Assembly: GCA_932521035.1 (NCBI GenBank)
Contig: OW051496.1
Location: 7,068,001 to 7,132,000 of the forward strand
Origin: Oscheius dolichura
Taxonomy: Eukaryota; Nematoda; Chromadorea; Rhabditida; Rhabditidae
Length of the DNA: 64,000 nt
Direction: 5' to 3'
Shown: in pieces, positions 10,488-22,287 of the stretch
How positions within the stretch are numbered: position 1 is the first letter of the stretch
Layout of the letters: every line of letters begins with the position of its first letter
The notes under the pieces: model-generated
Seen by the model: only the letters and a program-made list of their open reading frames with translations
What the model was told of the DNA's origin: nothing
Databases searched by the model: none
Translations under genes and position numbers: made by a program

Positions 10488-13400
10488 TCATCCCGACAAG
10501 TCCACCCACTTCCTCAGTTCTCCCAATGCTATGACGTCGTCCTCCTCGTCGGAGGCTTCACTCCGATCCCACCGGGTATAATTTTTAGCTGTGGGCACAC
10601 TGACATACACCCCCATATTACGGTTATAACTGGAAGGAAGGAAGGATTATCTCGAGGGGTACGGTATGCCGGCTCACCTACAACAAATAATAGCCATCGC
10701 GACTAAGATCAAGGTGATGAATCCGAAGAGCATAAATATCTCAAATATTGTCCATCCCAGTTGCATTGAATCATCTGAAATAGTAGATTATTTATAAGAA
10801 GGAGAGACTGACACTGGCAGAAGGGACCGTGGAACGGGGTGGCGCACTTGCATTTATGGCCGATGATGGTCTCCTCGCAGATGCCGCCATTGAGACAGGA
10901 GGAGGAAACACAGGAGGATATGAAGTCTGGAAAGAAAAGCATTCTTTATAAGAGAGAACAACAACATTTTGCCATTATTTAACCTGATGGGAGGGAGAGG
11001 GAGGACGAGGAAGGAGGGGGACTTGTTCTCAATTGTTTTGTTGAGGAAGGGACTCCATTGTCATTTGAGGGGGCTTGGAAGAGCCGCCCAAGCTAATCGC
11101 ATTTTCGCTTCGAAACGGCCCAAAGACTCGGGGCTCCCCGGTTGTTTCCCCCGTATTCCTCCCCTCATCTGATGGATCTCCTCTCCCGGTCTCCTGGGTC
11201 ATCTTTTTCGTTGCAAAACGTTTACGCCTCGTCTTTTTTTGACGGGCCTTTTTATAGAAGACTTCGCACCGTTTGTAGAAGGAAAAGGTCGTCTCTTGGA
11301 TTATTGGACTCGAAAATAATTCAAGAGGGTGAGAATGGTAGCGGATGCCGTGACTTCCGTTGAAATTTAAGGAAAACAGAGATAGGTCAGAAATAGACGA
11401 CGGGTGATCACTATGAGCAGATCAAAATATTCTGTCTCTCTCTCCCATAGAGTAAAGTATTCAGGGAGGGATCCACCGGATCAAACATCTACTCCCCCCA
11501 CACAACACAGTCGAATGTGTTTACCGCCTATTCAATGTAGTAAACACTCCAGATGACCCCTTCTTCACTTCATAATGGGGGCATCTCCTCCCAATTTATG
11601 ATGGAGAGATGCCAGTCGGGCTTTTGGTAATAAGGAATCAAGGGGATAACACGGGAGGCCTTCGGCTACAAACGCTAAAAGATGGAAAACGTGGCATCTC
11701 AACTTCCAGCCCTTTGAACCTCGGTCAAAAAAGACCTCCTCCCGTCACACTAGGAAATTGCGTCAAGTGAATTCTCCTCGAAGGACTTCATCTCTTCCCG
11801 TTAGACCACAAGAAAGTGAAGAGATTCTCGGATTCTAGTTAGAAGGAAGCTACTGAATAGGTAATAGTGAGATCCGAGGGAATAATGACGGGATACGCCG
11901 GAGGGGGGCGTAGGTGTCTACCGGAAATGGACGAATTCAGAATTGTAGGAGCGTAAAGATTGAACTTGAAATCTTACGGTTAGAGGGAAACAAGATGATT
12001 TCAAGGAGAGGTTTAAAGGGCCCGTGACAACTGGCAACAAGAGAGTAGAACAGGGTATTTTCTGACCTGAAAAGAAGTAGATCAACTCACCGAAAGAGTT
12101 TAATAAATACATATTTGTGGCATCTAGAGGGAGGAGTTTAAAAGGCGAGAGAGACACCGCCCCGGCACAAAGTCGCTGTGGGGCGGATGTCTTGGCTTGG
12201 AGGAGGAGAGATCCCGAGGGGGTAGCCTCATCCTTTCTTCTCTCAAAATATGAGGCAGAGTAGAAACAATCAGTGACGGATATCCGGAGAGCCGCCGGGC
12301 GGACAGGGCCAGGAAGCTTTTTGGTGGGGGCAGGAAGACAAAACATGTGACTAGAGGAAACTAGAACAAGTGGAGAGAGTGGGCGACAGTATGACAGGTG
12401 TGGAGGCTGTGTGAGAGGCTTTTGAACCCTTTCTAGCTACTGAAACAGGAATGACCAACAGTAGAAGGGAGAAGGTTATGGGGAGAGCAAGTTGAAAGGT
12501 GCGTGCGAAATCCCAAGGCACTAGAACGAGTGCCCACCTGTTGGAGACTCTAGAGGTTATTCACTCAAGGTAGACAGCAAAAGTAAAGAAAAAGAGATGC
12601 TCTACCTGTTGGAGACTCCATAAAGGCCATGATCCCCGGCCGCCTGGATGGGTGTGTTTCTTTCAGAGGGTGGATGAGGGAGAAGCCCCTCAACCGGGCC
12701 CAATGTCCCCGTCATTGATGGCCCCTGCCCCAGGAGAACAGAACGGCACACAAAATTAATAAAAGCCTTACATCCATGTAGGTATACCATTTCTTCGGGA
12801 CTCTTATGTATCGAGGAGCCGAATAAAGAGAAGGACATCGAAGGGACAATGTGCGGACAATGGAGGAACTACCCGAGCATGAACCACGGAGGGAACAAAC
12901 CTAAATCGACCATTGGATTGAAGTAGCGCTGCATGTCCTCGGGAGAGGCAGAGTTCGGGTTGAAAGAGGTGCTAAACCGATAGCCCCATGGGGAGCTCAT
13001 AATTTATGGGGTTCAAGACTGGCCGATTAGACGCATCCTCTTTTTCTGGGAAAATGATAATGGACCGGGAAGACAAGCGATCTCCGGGGGGAGGAGGAAG
13101 TTGAAGGAGGACCTTCTGGTGGTAGAGGAGGAGAAAAGGGATGGGCTAGAGGCTAGACCAGGTCTCATCCACTGACCGATACTGGCATTGGGACAGAGGC
13201 CGCTCCACATCGCCGTGACACAGCTCGTACCCGGAGAACAACCCGCTTCGTTGCAGAGATTCGATATCTGGGTATTATCTTTTCAGCTGGAATACAAGGC
13301 CTACCTGCAATTGGCACCTGTCTCCCGTGTACAGCTCCGTACAATGACAGGTGAAGTTTTTTGTCCCGTTGGGCAGACACGTACCGTCATTCCAGCACGG

Positions 13401-13885
13401 CCATGAGTCGCAGACTGATCCTTCTGAAACCCTGATTCTCCGTCTATCCTCCAAGGACACCTCTCCCCCTGGTTCCTGCTCTAATCCCTGTTCCGTCCAT
13501 AAACCACCTTGTTTTATTAAATCTCCCCCATCCGTCATCGTCCTCCTTCTTCCCGACTTGGCGCCCCCCCTGCGCTTCCCGGTCCCATTAATTCTGCTCC
13601 ATGTTTTTCTGTCTGTTTTTCTCTTGCTTTTTTCTAGTGGGTGACGAGGCGGGGGAAAAGAAGGTCGAGGGTGAGAATTTAGCCCAAAGAAGGAAGCCAC
13701 TCAAGAGGAGCCATGGGAACGCGGGGAGAAAGGTTGAAGTGCACCATGGGAAGCCGGGGGGAGGACGGCGGAATTGATACGAAGTGGGGACAACTCCCTG
13801 AGAAGTTCTCTAGAAGTAAAGCTTCGGGTCACTCCCCCACTACGGCTATAATAACCCCCAGTAGTATAGCCACAGTCAACCCCAT
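10488..13885 (-). CDS. EGF-domain protein, membrane-anchored splice form (197 residues)
   Basis: Exons 13833-13885, 13305-13431, 13177-13267, 10813-10926, 10678-10774 and 10488-10599 join with matching phases across GT-AG introns. In order they give a signal peptide (MGLTVAILLGVIIAVVGE), one complete EGF module (CDSWPCWNDGTC, CHCTELYTGDRC), a four-cysteine partial module (CNEAGCSPGTSC), a second complete EGF module (CVSSSCLNGGICEE, CKCATPFHGPFC), a transmembrane helix (TIFEIFMLFGFITLILVAMA) and a short acidic cytoplasmic tail ending at stop 10488-10490. AATAAA follows directly. This layout suits a cell-surface ligand or adhesion protein. The long join from 13177 to 10926 (2.25 kb) is the weakest link: the left and right halves could be two neighbouring genes, in which case the right half ends at 12972. 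I cannot name a specific orthologue. Confidence 0.5.
12972..13045 (-). CDS. Alternative terminal exon giving a secreted EGF form (114 residues)
   Basis: From the phase-1 donor at 13177 a nearer acceptor (TTTTCCCAG) leads into this exon. It adds 24 polar residues (EKEDASNRPVLNP and onward) and stops at 12972-12974. That product keeps the signal peptide and first EGF module and has no transmembrane helix. It is therefore an alternative 3' end to the membrane-anchored form, or the true end of a separate short gene. Confidence 0.5.
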
Positions 13886-14141
13886 CGGCACCAGCCATCA
13901 GGGGTCTCCCCGGTCTGTTGACAGCTTCCGTTCCTCATCTCCTAGGTGCCCGACTGGCCCTCATAACGCTGGCGGAAACATCAATCCCTTATAGGAGAAC
14001 AATAAACAAGCCCTCCCTCTCCCTCCACTACCCAGAGAGAATTAATGCACTCCCCCCAAAAAATAAAAACTCACCGTAAACTAGTCGCGAGGACACACCC
14101 GTCAGCAGCTGGTCAACATCCAGAGTAGTCAGCTTCATTTG

Positions 14142-15970
14142 GGGAGGAGGGGTAGCCTGGAATGAGATAATGGCGGGGAAGAGAGAGGAAATTGAGGAGG
14201 ACTAGAGAGAGAGAGAGCTAGTCACAGGTAACTCGGATAGGGGGATCTGTGTCTAGGACGGAAGAGGAGGACGACGGGAGGACTGTCTTTGAGAAGGAGG
14301 AGGACTGGGAGACTGGGATAGCAGAGGTGGCAGAAGGAGGAATATATATACAGAGATTGAGAAGAGGTGGAATGAGGGGTGAATCAGATTTCCGCTTCAG
14401 ATCAGGATTCAATTCGATTAGGACAGAGGAAGGGGGTCAGCTAGAAAAACAAGAGGGAAATGAGTACATCCCATACAGCTGTCGCGGCAGACGAGCCGTG
14501 TCTCTTCACGAAATACCGTAGTTTGGACAAGATAATAGAAAAGAGAAAAGAGAGGATCAGTCGTGTTTTGAGGTCACTAGACAGCTTCAGTCTCAAGTGC
14601 CCCTTTTTCCCAGGAGCAAGAGAAGTACAAGCTATAGCCATCGTTCATCGGGTGGGGGAGGAGGACGGGGGATATCTGGCATGACGAATAGATAATTTCC
14701 GGTGGACAGAAGCGGGAGAAATCCAAGACCCGGCGAAGGACAAAGAATCCTCGACTAAGTTGGTTTGTCCGGCAATTAGCAGCCACTGGCAGAAGAGACG
14801 GAAGAGCGACAAGAATGGAAGCCATTTGTTGGAGGAGGAGGAGAAAGGCGAGGAAAGTCTGAAATGCAATATTATAGGAGGGTGGGGCTAGGAATCTCAC
14901 TGATTTAGCAAGGAGACTTGGAGCAGCGTGAGAACACGGGAGGTCTACCCTTTTGGAAGGGAGGGGGATGCCCGTGCAAACAGCAAAAGAAGAGAGGTTT
15001 TGAGACATCGAGGCAAGCCCTTTTGATATTTTAGGACGGAAATGGAGGAGGTTTTGGCTTGAAAGATCTTTTTTTGGGAGAAACGACGAGAGAAGTCATT
15101 TCCTGAAGAAAACGAATACGGCGGGACTGGGTGACCGAACAAAAGAGAACAAGGACAGGTTCGAAGGAAAAAGAAAGAAAGAAAGAAAGGATCTGTTTAT
15201 GGATATGTTCAAGCGATAGCAGAATATCAGCTGCTCTCTCTAAAAGTTACGAGTCTGACAAAATAACCTCTCTATGTTGGGAGGTACCGTGTTCTTCGAC
15301 TCAAGGACAAGACTGATCTTTATAGACACGATAAAGAGAAGACGACGGGACCTAGAGAATTGGCAGTCAACGGTAAGTTCGAGGGGAGGAGGGCTTTCTC
15401 TGCGGAACGCCGCAAACGAACATCTTACTAACTCGTTTATGCAGGACCATTGGCATTTTAATTGTTTAATTTGATAACAATTTGGGACTAGAAGTAATAA
15501 AATAGAGGAATATGCAATAATTAAGCCAGAAAAACAGAATTCCTCGAAGGAAAGGGAGAGGAGACCGAGAGGATATGATAAGAGCCGGGCAGCCGCCTCA
15601 CGATGCCCAAATAGGTGTTCAGCGTCTGATTGAGATTACAAGGGACGAGAGAGAAGATCTTCTTCGACTAATCGTCTTCATTTTCAAACAAAGGACAAAG
15701 ACGTGTTTTGCTCCGTCTCGGGCGGGGTCCTCGAGCACTTTTGGTTCCTGGCCGCCCTCCTCCCGCCGTCGTCCAAAATATAAGGAGGAAGAGTCAATGG
15801 CCAAAGAGGAGGACGGCCATCTTCCAGCAGCACTCAATTCCAATCTCCCTCCAGAAAAATTGGATAATCCGGGGACGACAATTGGCAATGGAAATGATCC
15901 CGTCCCGGCGGGGGTTCGTGTTCCATCCGGGGCCTTCGCCATAAATTCGAGTTCTTTGAAGACGAGAGAA
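14142..15970. other. Non-coding stretch with purine-rich and simple-sequence DNA
   Basis: No exon chain is supported. It contains (GA)n near 14207-14217, a GAAA tetranucleotide run near 15170-15188 and long G/A-rich segments. Open frames on both strands here are short, lack domains and look like composition effects. Confidence 0.5.
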
Positions 15971-15979
15971 ATATGACTT

Positions 15980-16896
15980 CTAGAGGAATTGAAATTGATA
16001 AGACGGGTTTACCTGAAAAAGAGTAAAAGAAGAAATATGAGGGTCGGGGGCTGTCACCCACCCGCACAATTTCCGTCAGCTGGCCCATGCCCCCCGGGAA
16101 CAGGGGAAAGGTGTCCGTCATCTTTTGGGATATGAGCTGTCAGTCAGAATTTGTAATCGCTTTTAAGAATCAGAACAAGGAGGAGAAGGTTAGGAGAGGG
16201 CCAGCGGAGGGAGACGACTCGACTTAGACGAGTATGGGACAGAAACCGGCCATCCCCTTTCGAATGCTCCTCCACATTGTAAAACTCAGAAAGAAGAAAA
16301 TATTACTGTTTATCTGGGAATAAGTGATACAAATAAGTGAAATTATACTTATACGAAGAAATGGCAGGACTCACTGGACGCGGTCGAAGGCGAGCACACA
16401 TAGAACCGGGGACGGAGGAGAAGAGCCAAGAGACATCAATCCTAACAATGGAATCAGTCAAGGAAGAGGAGAACTCTTACGGTCTGGGTGCCCTTGTTCT
16501 TGTATGGGAGTCCAGGAGGAGCGGCATATCCAAGACGCGGATCAGCAAGTCTATACTGTAAATAGTGCAAGTTAAAGAAAAGAAGCGAAAACTGACGCCG
16601 GGGCGGACGATGCGCCCATCGGTGGGCACGGGGCGCACATCCCTGGCAATGGAAATCGGACGAGGGGGGAAGGCCGGAAGACCAGGGAGACCTGGGAGAA
16701 GGGCCATCTGGAGCAGGCCAACCGAGTGAAGCGCGTGGTGGTGGGCATTGTTGCTGTTGGCCGGAGGACTCTGGGGCACCGGAGGCAGCGCACCAGGAGA
16801 TCGGATGCTCTCTTGTCCAGTTTCTTGCGCAGGGGGAGGAGGGTTGCTCTCTTGCTCGTTGTTGCTGACCGGAGGGGTATTATTGTTTGAAGCCAT
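15980..16896 (-). CDS. Proline-rich protein of unknown function, about 155 residues
   Basis: Four exons (16597-16896, 16481-16555, 16062-16121, 15980-16012) all join in phase 0 and end at TAG 15980-15982. The N-terminal part is Asn/Pro/Gln-rich (MASNNNTPPVSNNEQESN). It is followed by PPVP and LPGLPGLPAFPPRP stretches and then a more conserved-looking end (LGYAAPPGLPYKNKGTQT, TEIVRVNPSYQFQFL). There is no signal peptide or membrane segment. The exon lengths (300, 75, 60 and 33 nt) all divide by three, which supports the model although the family is unknown. Another in-frame exon could be hidden between 16122 and 16480. Low complexity suggests a flexible scaffold or RNA/protein-binding adaptor, but this is only a guess. 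Confidence 0.6.
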
Positions 16897-17249
16897 TAGA
16901 ACCTATAAAAACTGTTAAACATCCATAAAGGCCAAAGGAATGAGTCAACGGAAGTTATCCATTTTGACATGAACGAGGCTATGGTAAAAAGGGTTATTTT
17001 AATGTAGAACAAATAAACATAAAGATCACAAGGGGATCATAATATCATAACCGTACTAACTGAATGCTGGGATGCCGTGCCGTCTTACCCGTCCTCTATC
17101 GTCTGCGAGGCTCTCCAGTGAGCATGGTGCTCTCCTTAAACGGAGTTCGTTATTATGCATTCATACGGAGCTAGATAAGACATAGAATGACATACCGTTG
17201 GAGCAGCATGCCCTTCGTTGGAACTCGACACTGCGTGGGAGGCTAGAGG

Positions 17250-18984
17250 TCAACGGGCATGTACCAGCACATCTTCTTCCCTCTGCCCTCCTAGGTCTTC
17301 ATCTCCACTTTCGTCAACCGCATCCTCCCATTCTTCTACCGCGTCTTCATACACCTCCTCATCCTCCTCGTCCTCCTCATCCTCGTCTTCTCCATCGGCA
17401 TCGTACTCATCGTCTTCCTCGTCATAATAGTCGGTGTCCTGTATTTGAATGTAAGTAAGGCAATCCGTAGGGTGAGGATGCAGTCAAAGTTAACTTGAAC
17501 AAATGCCACTTACAAGTTGATAGACGTCTGGTTCCAGATAGCCTCTCGCAAGTAGGGCAGACTCTGCTCTTTCCTGTAAATATAAATGCTCCATTTAAAA
17601 ACTGAGTCAACTACTCACAATGGTTCCCCTTATATGGCCTATCAAGTCTCGAAGATTCCAGTAAAGGGGGATGATGTTCTAAACAATCGGTGCTGAGAGA
17701 AAACAGGAGGACACGTACCTCTTGGCAGATGACGGTGTTGAGTCGGTGCCTAGCCTCCATGGCCAAACGGATGATGGGATTCTGTGGATCAGTGTCGGGA
17801 GAGATGAGGCCAAGCCTGAGAGGAGATGTGCCGGTTACAGCGAGGCCGTCTTCCTCCAACGGAGGGCAGTCTTCTGGACGGTCAATCTCTAAAAGGAGAT
17901 GCCACTGGCGAAAGGGAGAGATGAGTGTACCTGGATGTGCCCGGAAGTAGAAGTCGACCACGTTTGCGAAGACGACATCGGGAATGATCTCCCGGATCTC
18001 GTCCCGGCAGGAGGGGCAGCTAGGTGGTGGCCTTTTATCCCTCATCCAGCGGAGGATACAGTTTCTACAAAATTTGTGGGCGCATGGAACACATCTGAAA
18101 TAGAGAAGTTGGGTAGACAGTCGGAGTAACTGACGTGAAGACGGGCTTCCTCACAATGCTGAGGCAGATGCCACAAGTCAATTCATTTGCCAGGTCGGCA
18201 TTATCTACGGGAGATTGGGCCTAAATAGGGGCAATGGTAAAACAGTAACAGAGAGGCAATAACCAACCCTAAGCTGAAGATGTGACTCACACCCACCGTC
18301 CTCCTTCGATTCTGTCGTCTTCTTTTTCCATGGGCCGCCAGCCACGAGGTTTCTCTTCACAACCTCGCTGTACAGCGTCCTGACCATCGGCGGTTGCAGC
18401 GTCTTAAAATGATACAACAGTGCTTCTTCTCAAAGAGTTCTTACCACTCTATTGGCTTCTTCCTCGTCTTCAGAATGATCCTCCGAAGTTGTGGCCACCT
18501 CTTCATATTTTACTGTCTCACAATTGGGAGGATAGAGGCCGAAGAACAGGGCACACTGCCCACCGCCAAAATGGGGATAATCTCTCTAAAAAATATCTGA
18601 AAAGGTGAAAAGCAAGTACTCACCCGCATATAGCTCTCTGTGAGGCTGGCAGGTGACAAAGTAGGCCATGGCTCGTCATCCGGCTCGCCCTCCGGCTGCT
18701 CTTCAGGAGAAGCGATGATCGGCGATGGAGGCCTCTGAAAAACAGACAATTCTAATAAGTACGAATACTAGCGTCGTTGTAGTCCGGAATTACAAAGAGA
18801 ATCTCACCGTCTCCATTGCCGGAGGATGGTAGACGACGGCTGCCTCGCTGGTCGACGCTTCAGGGGAGATGCCGGCCTCGTCCACTGGTTGCTAAATACC
18901 GAATCCGTAAAACCAAAAGGAAGAACTCACATTTACATTGTCTTCATCTTCCAGATAATTCCAGAAGAGACGAAGTACATCCAT
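17250..18984 (-). CDS. RING-finger protein A, CHFR-like RING, 401 residues
   Basis: Eleven exons (18931-18984, 18808-18891, 18624-18734, 18445-18585, 18293-18379, 18135-18220, 17931-18094, 17719-17888, 17619-17678, 17514-17573, 17250-17438) join in phase to an open frame of 402 codons. A C3HC4 RING lies near residues 175-217 (LTCGIC, CVPCAHKFCRNC, CPSC). It is followed by VVFANVVDFYFRAHPG, which matches in position the helical stretch after the RING of CHFR-type E3 ligases. The N-terminal 150 residues are acidic and Ser/Pro-rich, with no FHA domain visible. The C-terminus is an extreme Asp/Glu tract (DEEDDEYDADGEDEDEEDEE). The expected role is an E2-recruiting ubiquitin ligase, probably nuclear. 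It lies head-to-head with RING-B, about 1.65 kb away. Confidence 0.85.
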
Positions 18985-18999
18985 CTTTTGACTTTACCT

Positions 19000-20634
19000 A
19001 AAATAAGTTAGCAGATAGGCAGAGGGCAATGAATAGAAATAGGAATGGCAATGGACCACGATGAGCGACAAAGGAAAATGAATGGAAAACTGTTTATGGT
19101 GAGAAAGGGAAGAAACGGCGAGAGGAGTAGAGGTCGTGCTCCGACAACCCGCTCTCTGGGAGACCGGGTGCCATGGAGAGCATCTGCACCGTGGCATCGT
19201 TTGAACGATTCTTGAAAATGTCGCTTTATTAGGGTGCTTGTCATTTCTCCGCTGGCACATGTGGTGACCCGCGACCTGTGGCCCTCGAACAAGGCATTCC
19301 GCCTCATAATGCCGCTTTATCGTCCGCCTTTATAGATCCTAATCCCTTTTCAACCTTATCAAAATAAAAGAAAGAAGGAATCGCTTGCCTGCCCGTCGAT
19401 TTGTCCCTTGTTCCCACCGGTCGGTCAGCGTCGGTCATTGCACTTTTTATGGACGGCTCCCACGATTCCAGAACAGTCTTATAAATAAAACATTTGAAAC
19501 GGAGATCGGGATAATATGAAATATGAAAATAATGAGACGTGTGGTTGAAAGGCATTCGATAAAGGAAAGGTGCTCGACGAAATTGTGATTGAAACGGATC
19601 GATGGTAAACATGGTCAGCAGAGGGCCACTAGCCGCCCCCAAGGGTCATCTTGGCAATGTTTCAATTTGATCTCGAACGGAAAACCAATATCAACAGGGG
19701 CAGTACTGTAAGCTAGTGAATTTAAAAACAGCTATTTTTTAGGTGGAAAAGAGGAAAAAAGGAAGAGGACGACGGGGGATAAGGAGGCGCGATGATTAGG
19801 CGCCAATGTTTATGGATTATGACACGGATCCAAATGGCGAGAGAACAGGGGCAATTGACCGGGTGGGAGAGGTCATGATCCGGTGAGTCCATTCTTGTTA
19901 TTGTTTATTAAAGTTTAACAGAGAGTTATAGTACCCCGAGGATGGCCAATTGCTATTGTAGGGCGCGTACTGTCCCGATGACCAATCACTGCGCGAAGAT
20001 GCGGCGCGCTAATTGTAGAGTGACAGCTGTGCGGTTCACCTTTTCAAATACTTATTTTTGATTTAAAAAAAGGTTGGAAGAAGACGCATAACGGGTCAAG
20101 AAGAAGGGGGCAAGTAAATGCCAGGTGAGGGAATTAAATCCAAGGACTATTGGCCGACATTTCCGGGAGATCGATGGAAGACTACAATTTAACATCATCT
20201 GACGTCTAAATTAAAAAGAGGTTGACCGGCCGTACGTGTCCCCGAGTAGGATCCTGCTATGACCCAATGGCAAAGGGATTAAAACGGAGCCGAGTGGTAG
20301 GGTACTTGGACCGGCCTTTGAGACAGGAGGCATACCGGCTATTCGATTTTTGGCCAGCTTGATGGGGCCGCCGTCTCTAGGTGCTCTGTAGGGTAGTTCA
20401 AACTTCTCCTTTCTACTCATAGTCTTCTCCTCTCCTGCTTTTGCCTGTCGTCTCCCTCTCTGACCTTTGCCGCCCTAAACCCCCGGTGGCCTGTCTGCAG
20501 TTTCCGCGCCCCAGCTCGGGCCTTTCGAATCAATTCCGCCATCATACAATTCATCTTTATCCTTTCCTCTCTTTCCTCCTATCTTCTTTCTCCTTTTTTT
20601 CGACCTTTTAAAATACTCCAATTTATAGGGTAAA
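19000..20634. other. Shared 5' region between the divergent RING-A and RING-B genes
   Basis: RING-A starts leftward at 18984 and RING-B rightward at 20635, so this 1.65 kb holds both promoters. No exons or RNA genes are evident. Minus-strand open frames at 19008-19642 and 20211-20420 have no domains. Confidence 0.5.
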
Positions 20635-21654
20635 ATGGCTATAAATATAGCCCAGTCCACAGAGCAGATCAACCAAAACTTCAAGGACAACTTGACCTGC
20701 TCCATCTGCCAGGATATCCTCCGTGTCCCCGTGTACACGTGAGTTTTTCCTATTCTATTTTTATCATTTAACTAATTGCAAGCATTTGCACCTTCTACAA
20801 ATATCAAAATAGTATTTTAAATACGAATACTTCAGGGTTAACGTGTGCCAGCACGTCTTCTGTGAGACGTGCATCCGCGAGGCACGTCTCCACGCGGACA
20901 CGTGCCCCAATTGCCGTGAGCCGATCCAGGGCCTGGCCCGGTCCACTTTCATTGAAAATATTCTTGATATTTTTTACCAGATGAACACAGGTAAGAGTTT
21001 GCCCTGCTTTCTTGATGATTATTCAGGCCTCGCTCGACGGGAACCCTGCGAACCCTGGACGGAGCCGGAGAGCCGTTCACCATCTCCGGAGCCGTTTGAA
21101 GTGAGTTTCTCCGTCATCCAAAAGAGATATACCCTGTTAAGGCTCATATGGCCATGCCCTTCTACTCCTTTTATCCTTGGGTTGCCATGTACAGCGGCCC
21201 CGCTGCCCGGTTGATGGCATTGCACGGCCGTCGCCGATCACGTCGACTCAGGGGTCTGCCTCCTGTGGAGGCGACTCCGACCCTGCCCGAGCCTACCAAC
21301 GAGCCAGAGGAGCAGCCGACGCCCCTGCCGGAGGCGTCTTTGATGAATATCACCCCGGTTGGTTGACCATTTCTTCTATTTCAACCACTTTTTATAGGAG
21401 ATCGCTGACGAGCCACCCTTGGAGACAGCTTCGGGCCAGGAGGTCCCCGAGGCTCCTACTCGACGAGGCAGGAAGAGGCGCCGGGTGAGTCTGCCCCCAT
21501 AATAATGGAGATTTACGAAGGTTCCAGGTGGAGAGAGCCGCACAGGGCCAGCCTGAGCAGCAGCCCGAAAGCTCCACCAGCTCCCAGCCTACCGAGGACA
21601 GAACCTGCGTCCTTGTGAGTCATCTCCTTGTTTCAAAACTTTCTTCAGATGTAG
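20635..21654 (+). CDS. RING-finger protein B, CHFR-like RING, 242 residues
   Basis: Exons 20635-20738, 20836-20990, 21027-21100, 21142-21357, 21398-21484, 21528-21614 and a tiny terminal exon 21649-21654 (Met-stop) join in phase. The RING sits near the N-terminus at residues 22-61 (LTCSIC, VCQHVFCETC, CPNC). It is followed by FIENILDIFYQMNTG, the same post-RING pattern as in the two neighbouring RING genes. The rest is Pro/Glu-rich with basic patches (GRRRSRRLRG, TRRGRKRRR) that could be nuclear signals. The last intron leaves only ATG-TAG in the final exon; a longer alternative end is possible if the 21614 donor is skipped. The expected role is a ubiquitin E3 ligase. It is on the same strand as RING-C, which starts 634 bp downstream. 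Confidence 0.8.
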
Positions 21655-22287
21655 AGGCAGCGACTGGCTCAATAGCTACGGATCTCTCCTCGTCTTTCCT
21701 GATCCCCCATCCCGGCTTTCTATATTTTATGCAATTTATTTTATTCTATTTTTAAATATGATGAATTAAATTACTTCGCTGTGTCTGTTCTCAGGTAAAA
21801 AAGTGCGACTAGTCGCCAAAGTATCGATTTTTCTCAACTATTGCACTGATTTGGTCTGCCGGGCTAATTGAGACGCTCTCTCGACGAGACCGTTCCGATT
21901 CGACATAAAAACGGCTACAGGTTTTGTATTTGAAATGGAAGAAAGTCTATTCCAATTGGAAGCCAGGGTCTTTGTATCCGCGTATAGAAAGCGAGTTACC
22001 CTGGGCGCCTGCTCCTTTCCTCTTCCTTTGTGGAATTTCTCATTGTAATTTATGAGAAATTAGCTTCTTTCCAACTTATATCGTCAATTTCAAATATAAT
22101 TTCTTATTTAAAAGAGCAAAAAAAACGTTTGGGGTATGTGAAGGTAGTGAAATTCCGCGGCTTTGGCATCCTCCCTTGAGTCATCTTCCCAGATGCGCAG
22201 ACAAAAATGGCAAAGCGTTGAACCATTGATTTGCCAAGATCCCTCGCGTGTCTTCCCATCGATTTTATTTATTTGAATCATTTCGAA

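Noticed and set aside
14577-15142. Minus-strand frames with hydrophobic stretches
   Set aside because: Purine-rich sequence read backwards gives Ser/Leu/Phe-rich translations; no start, splice or domain evidence.
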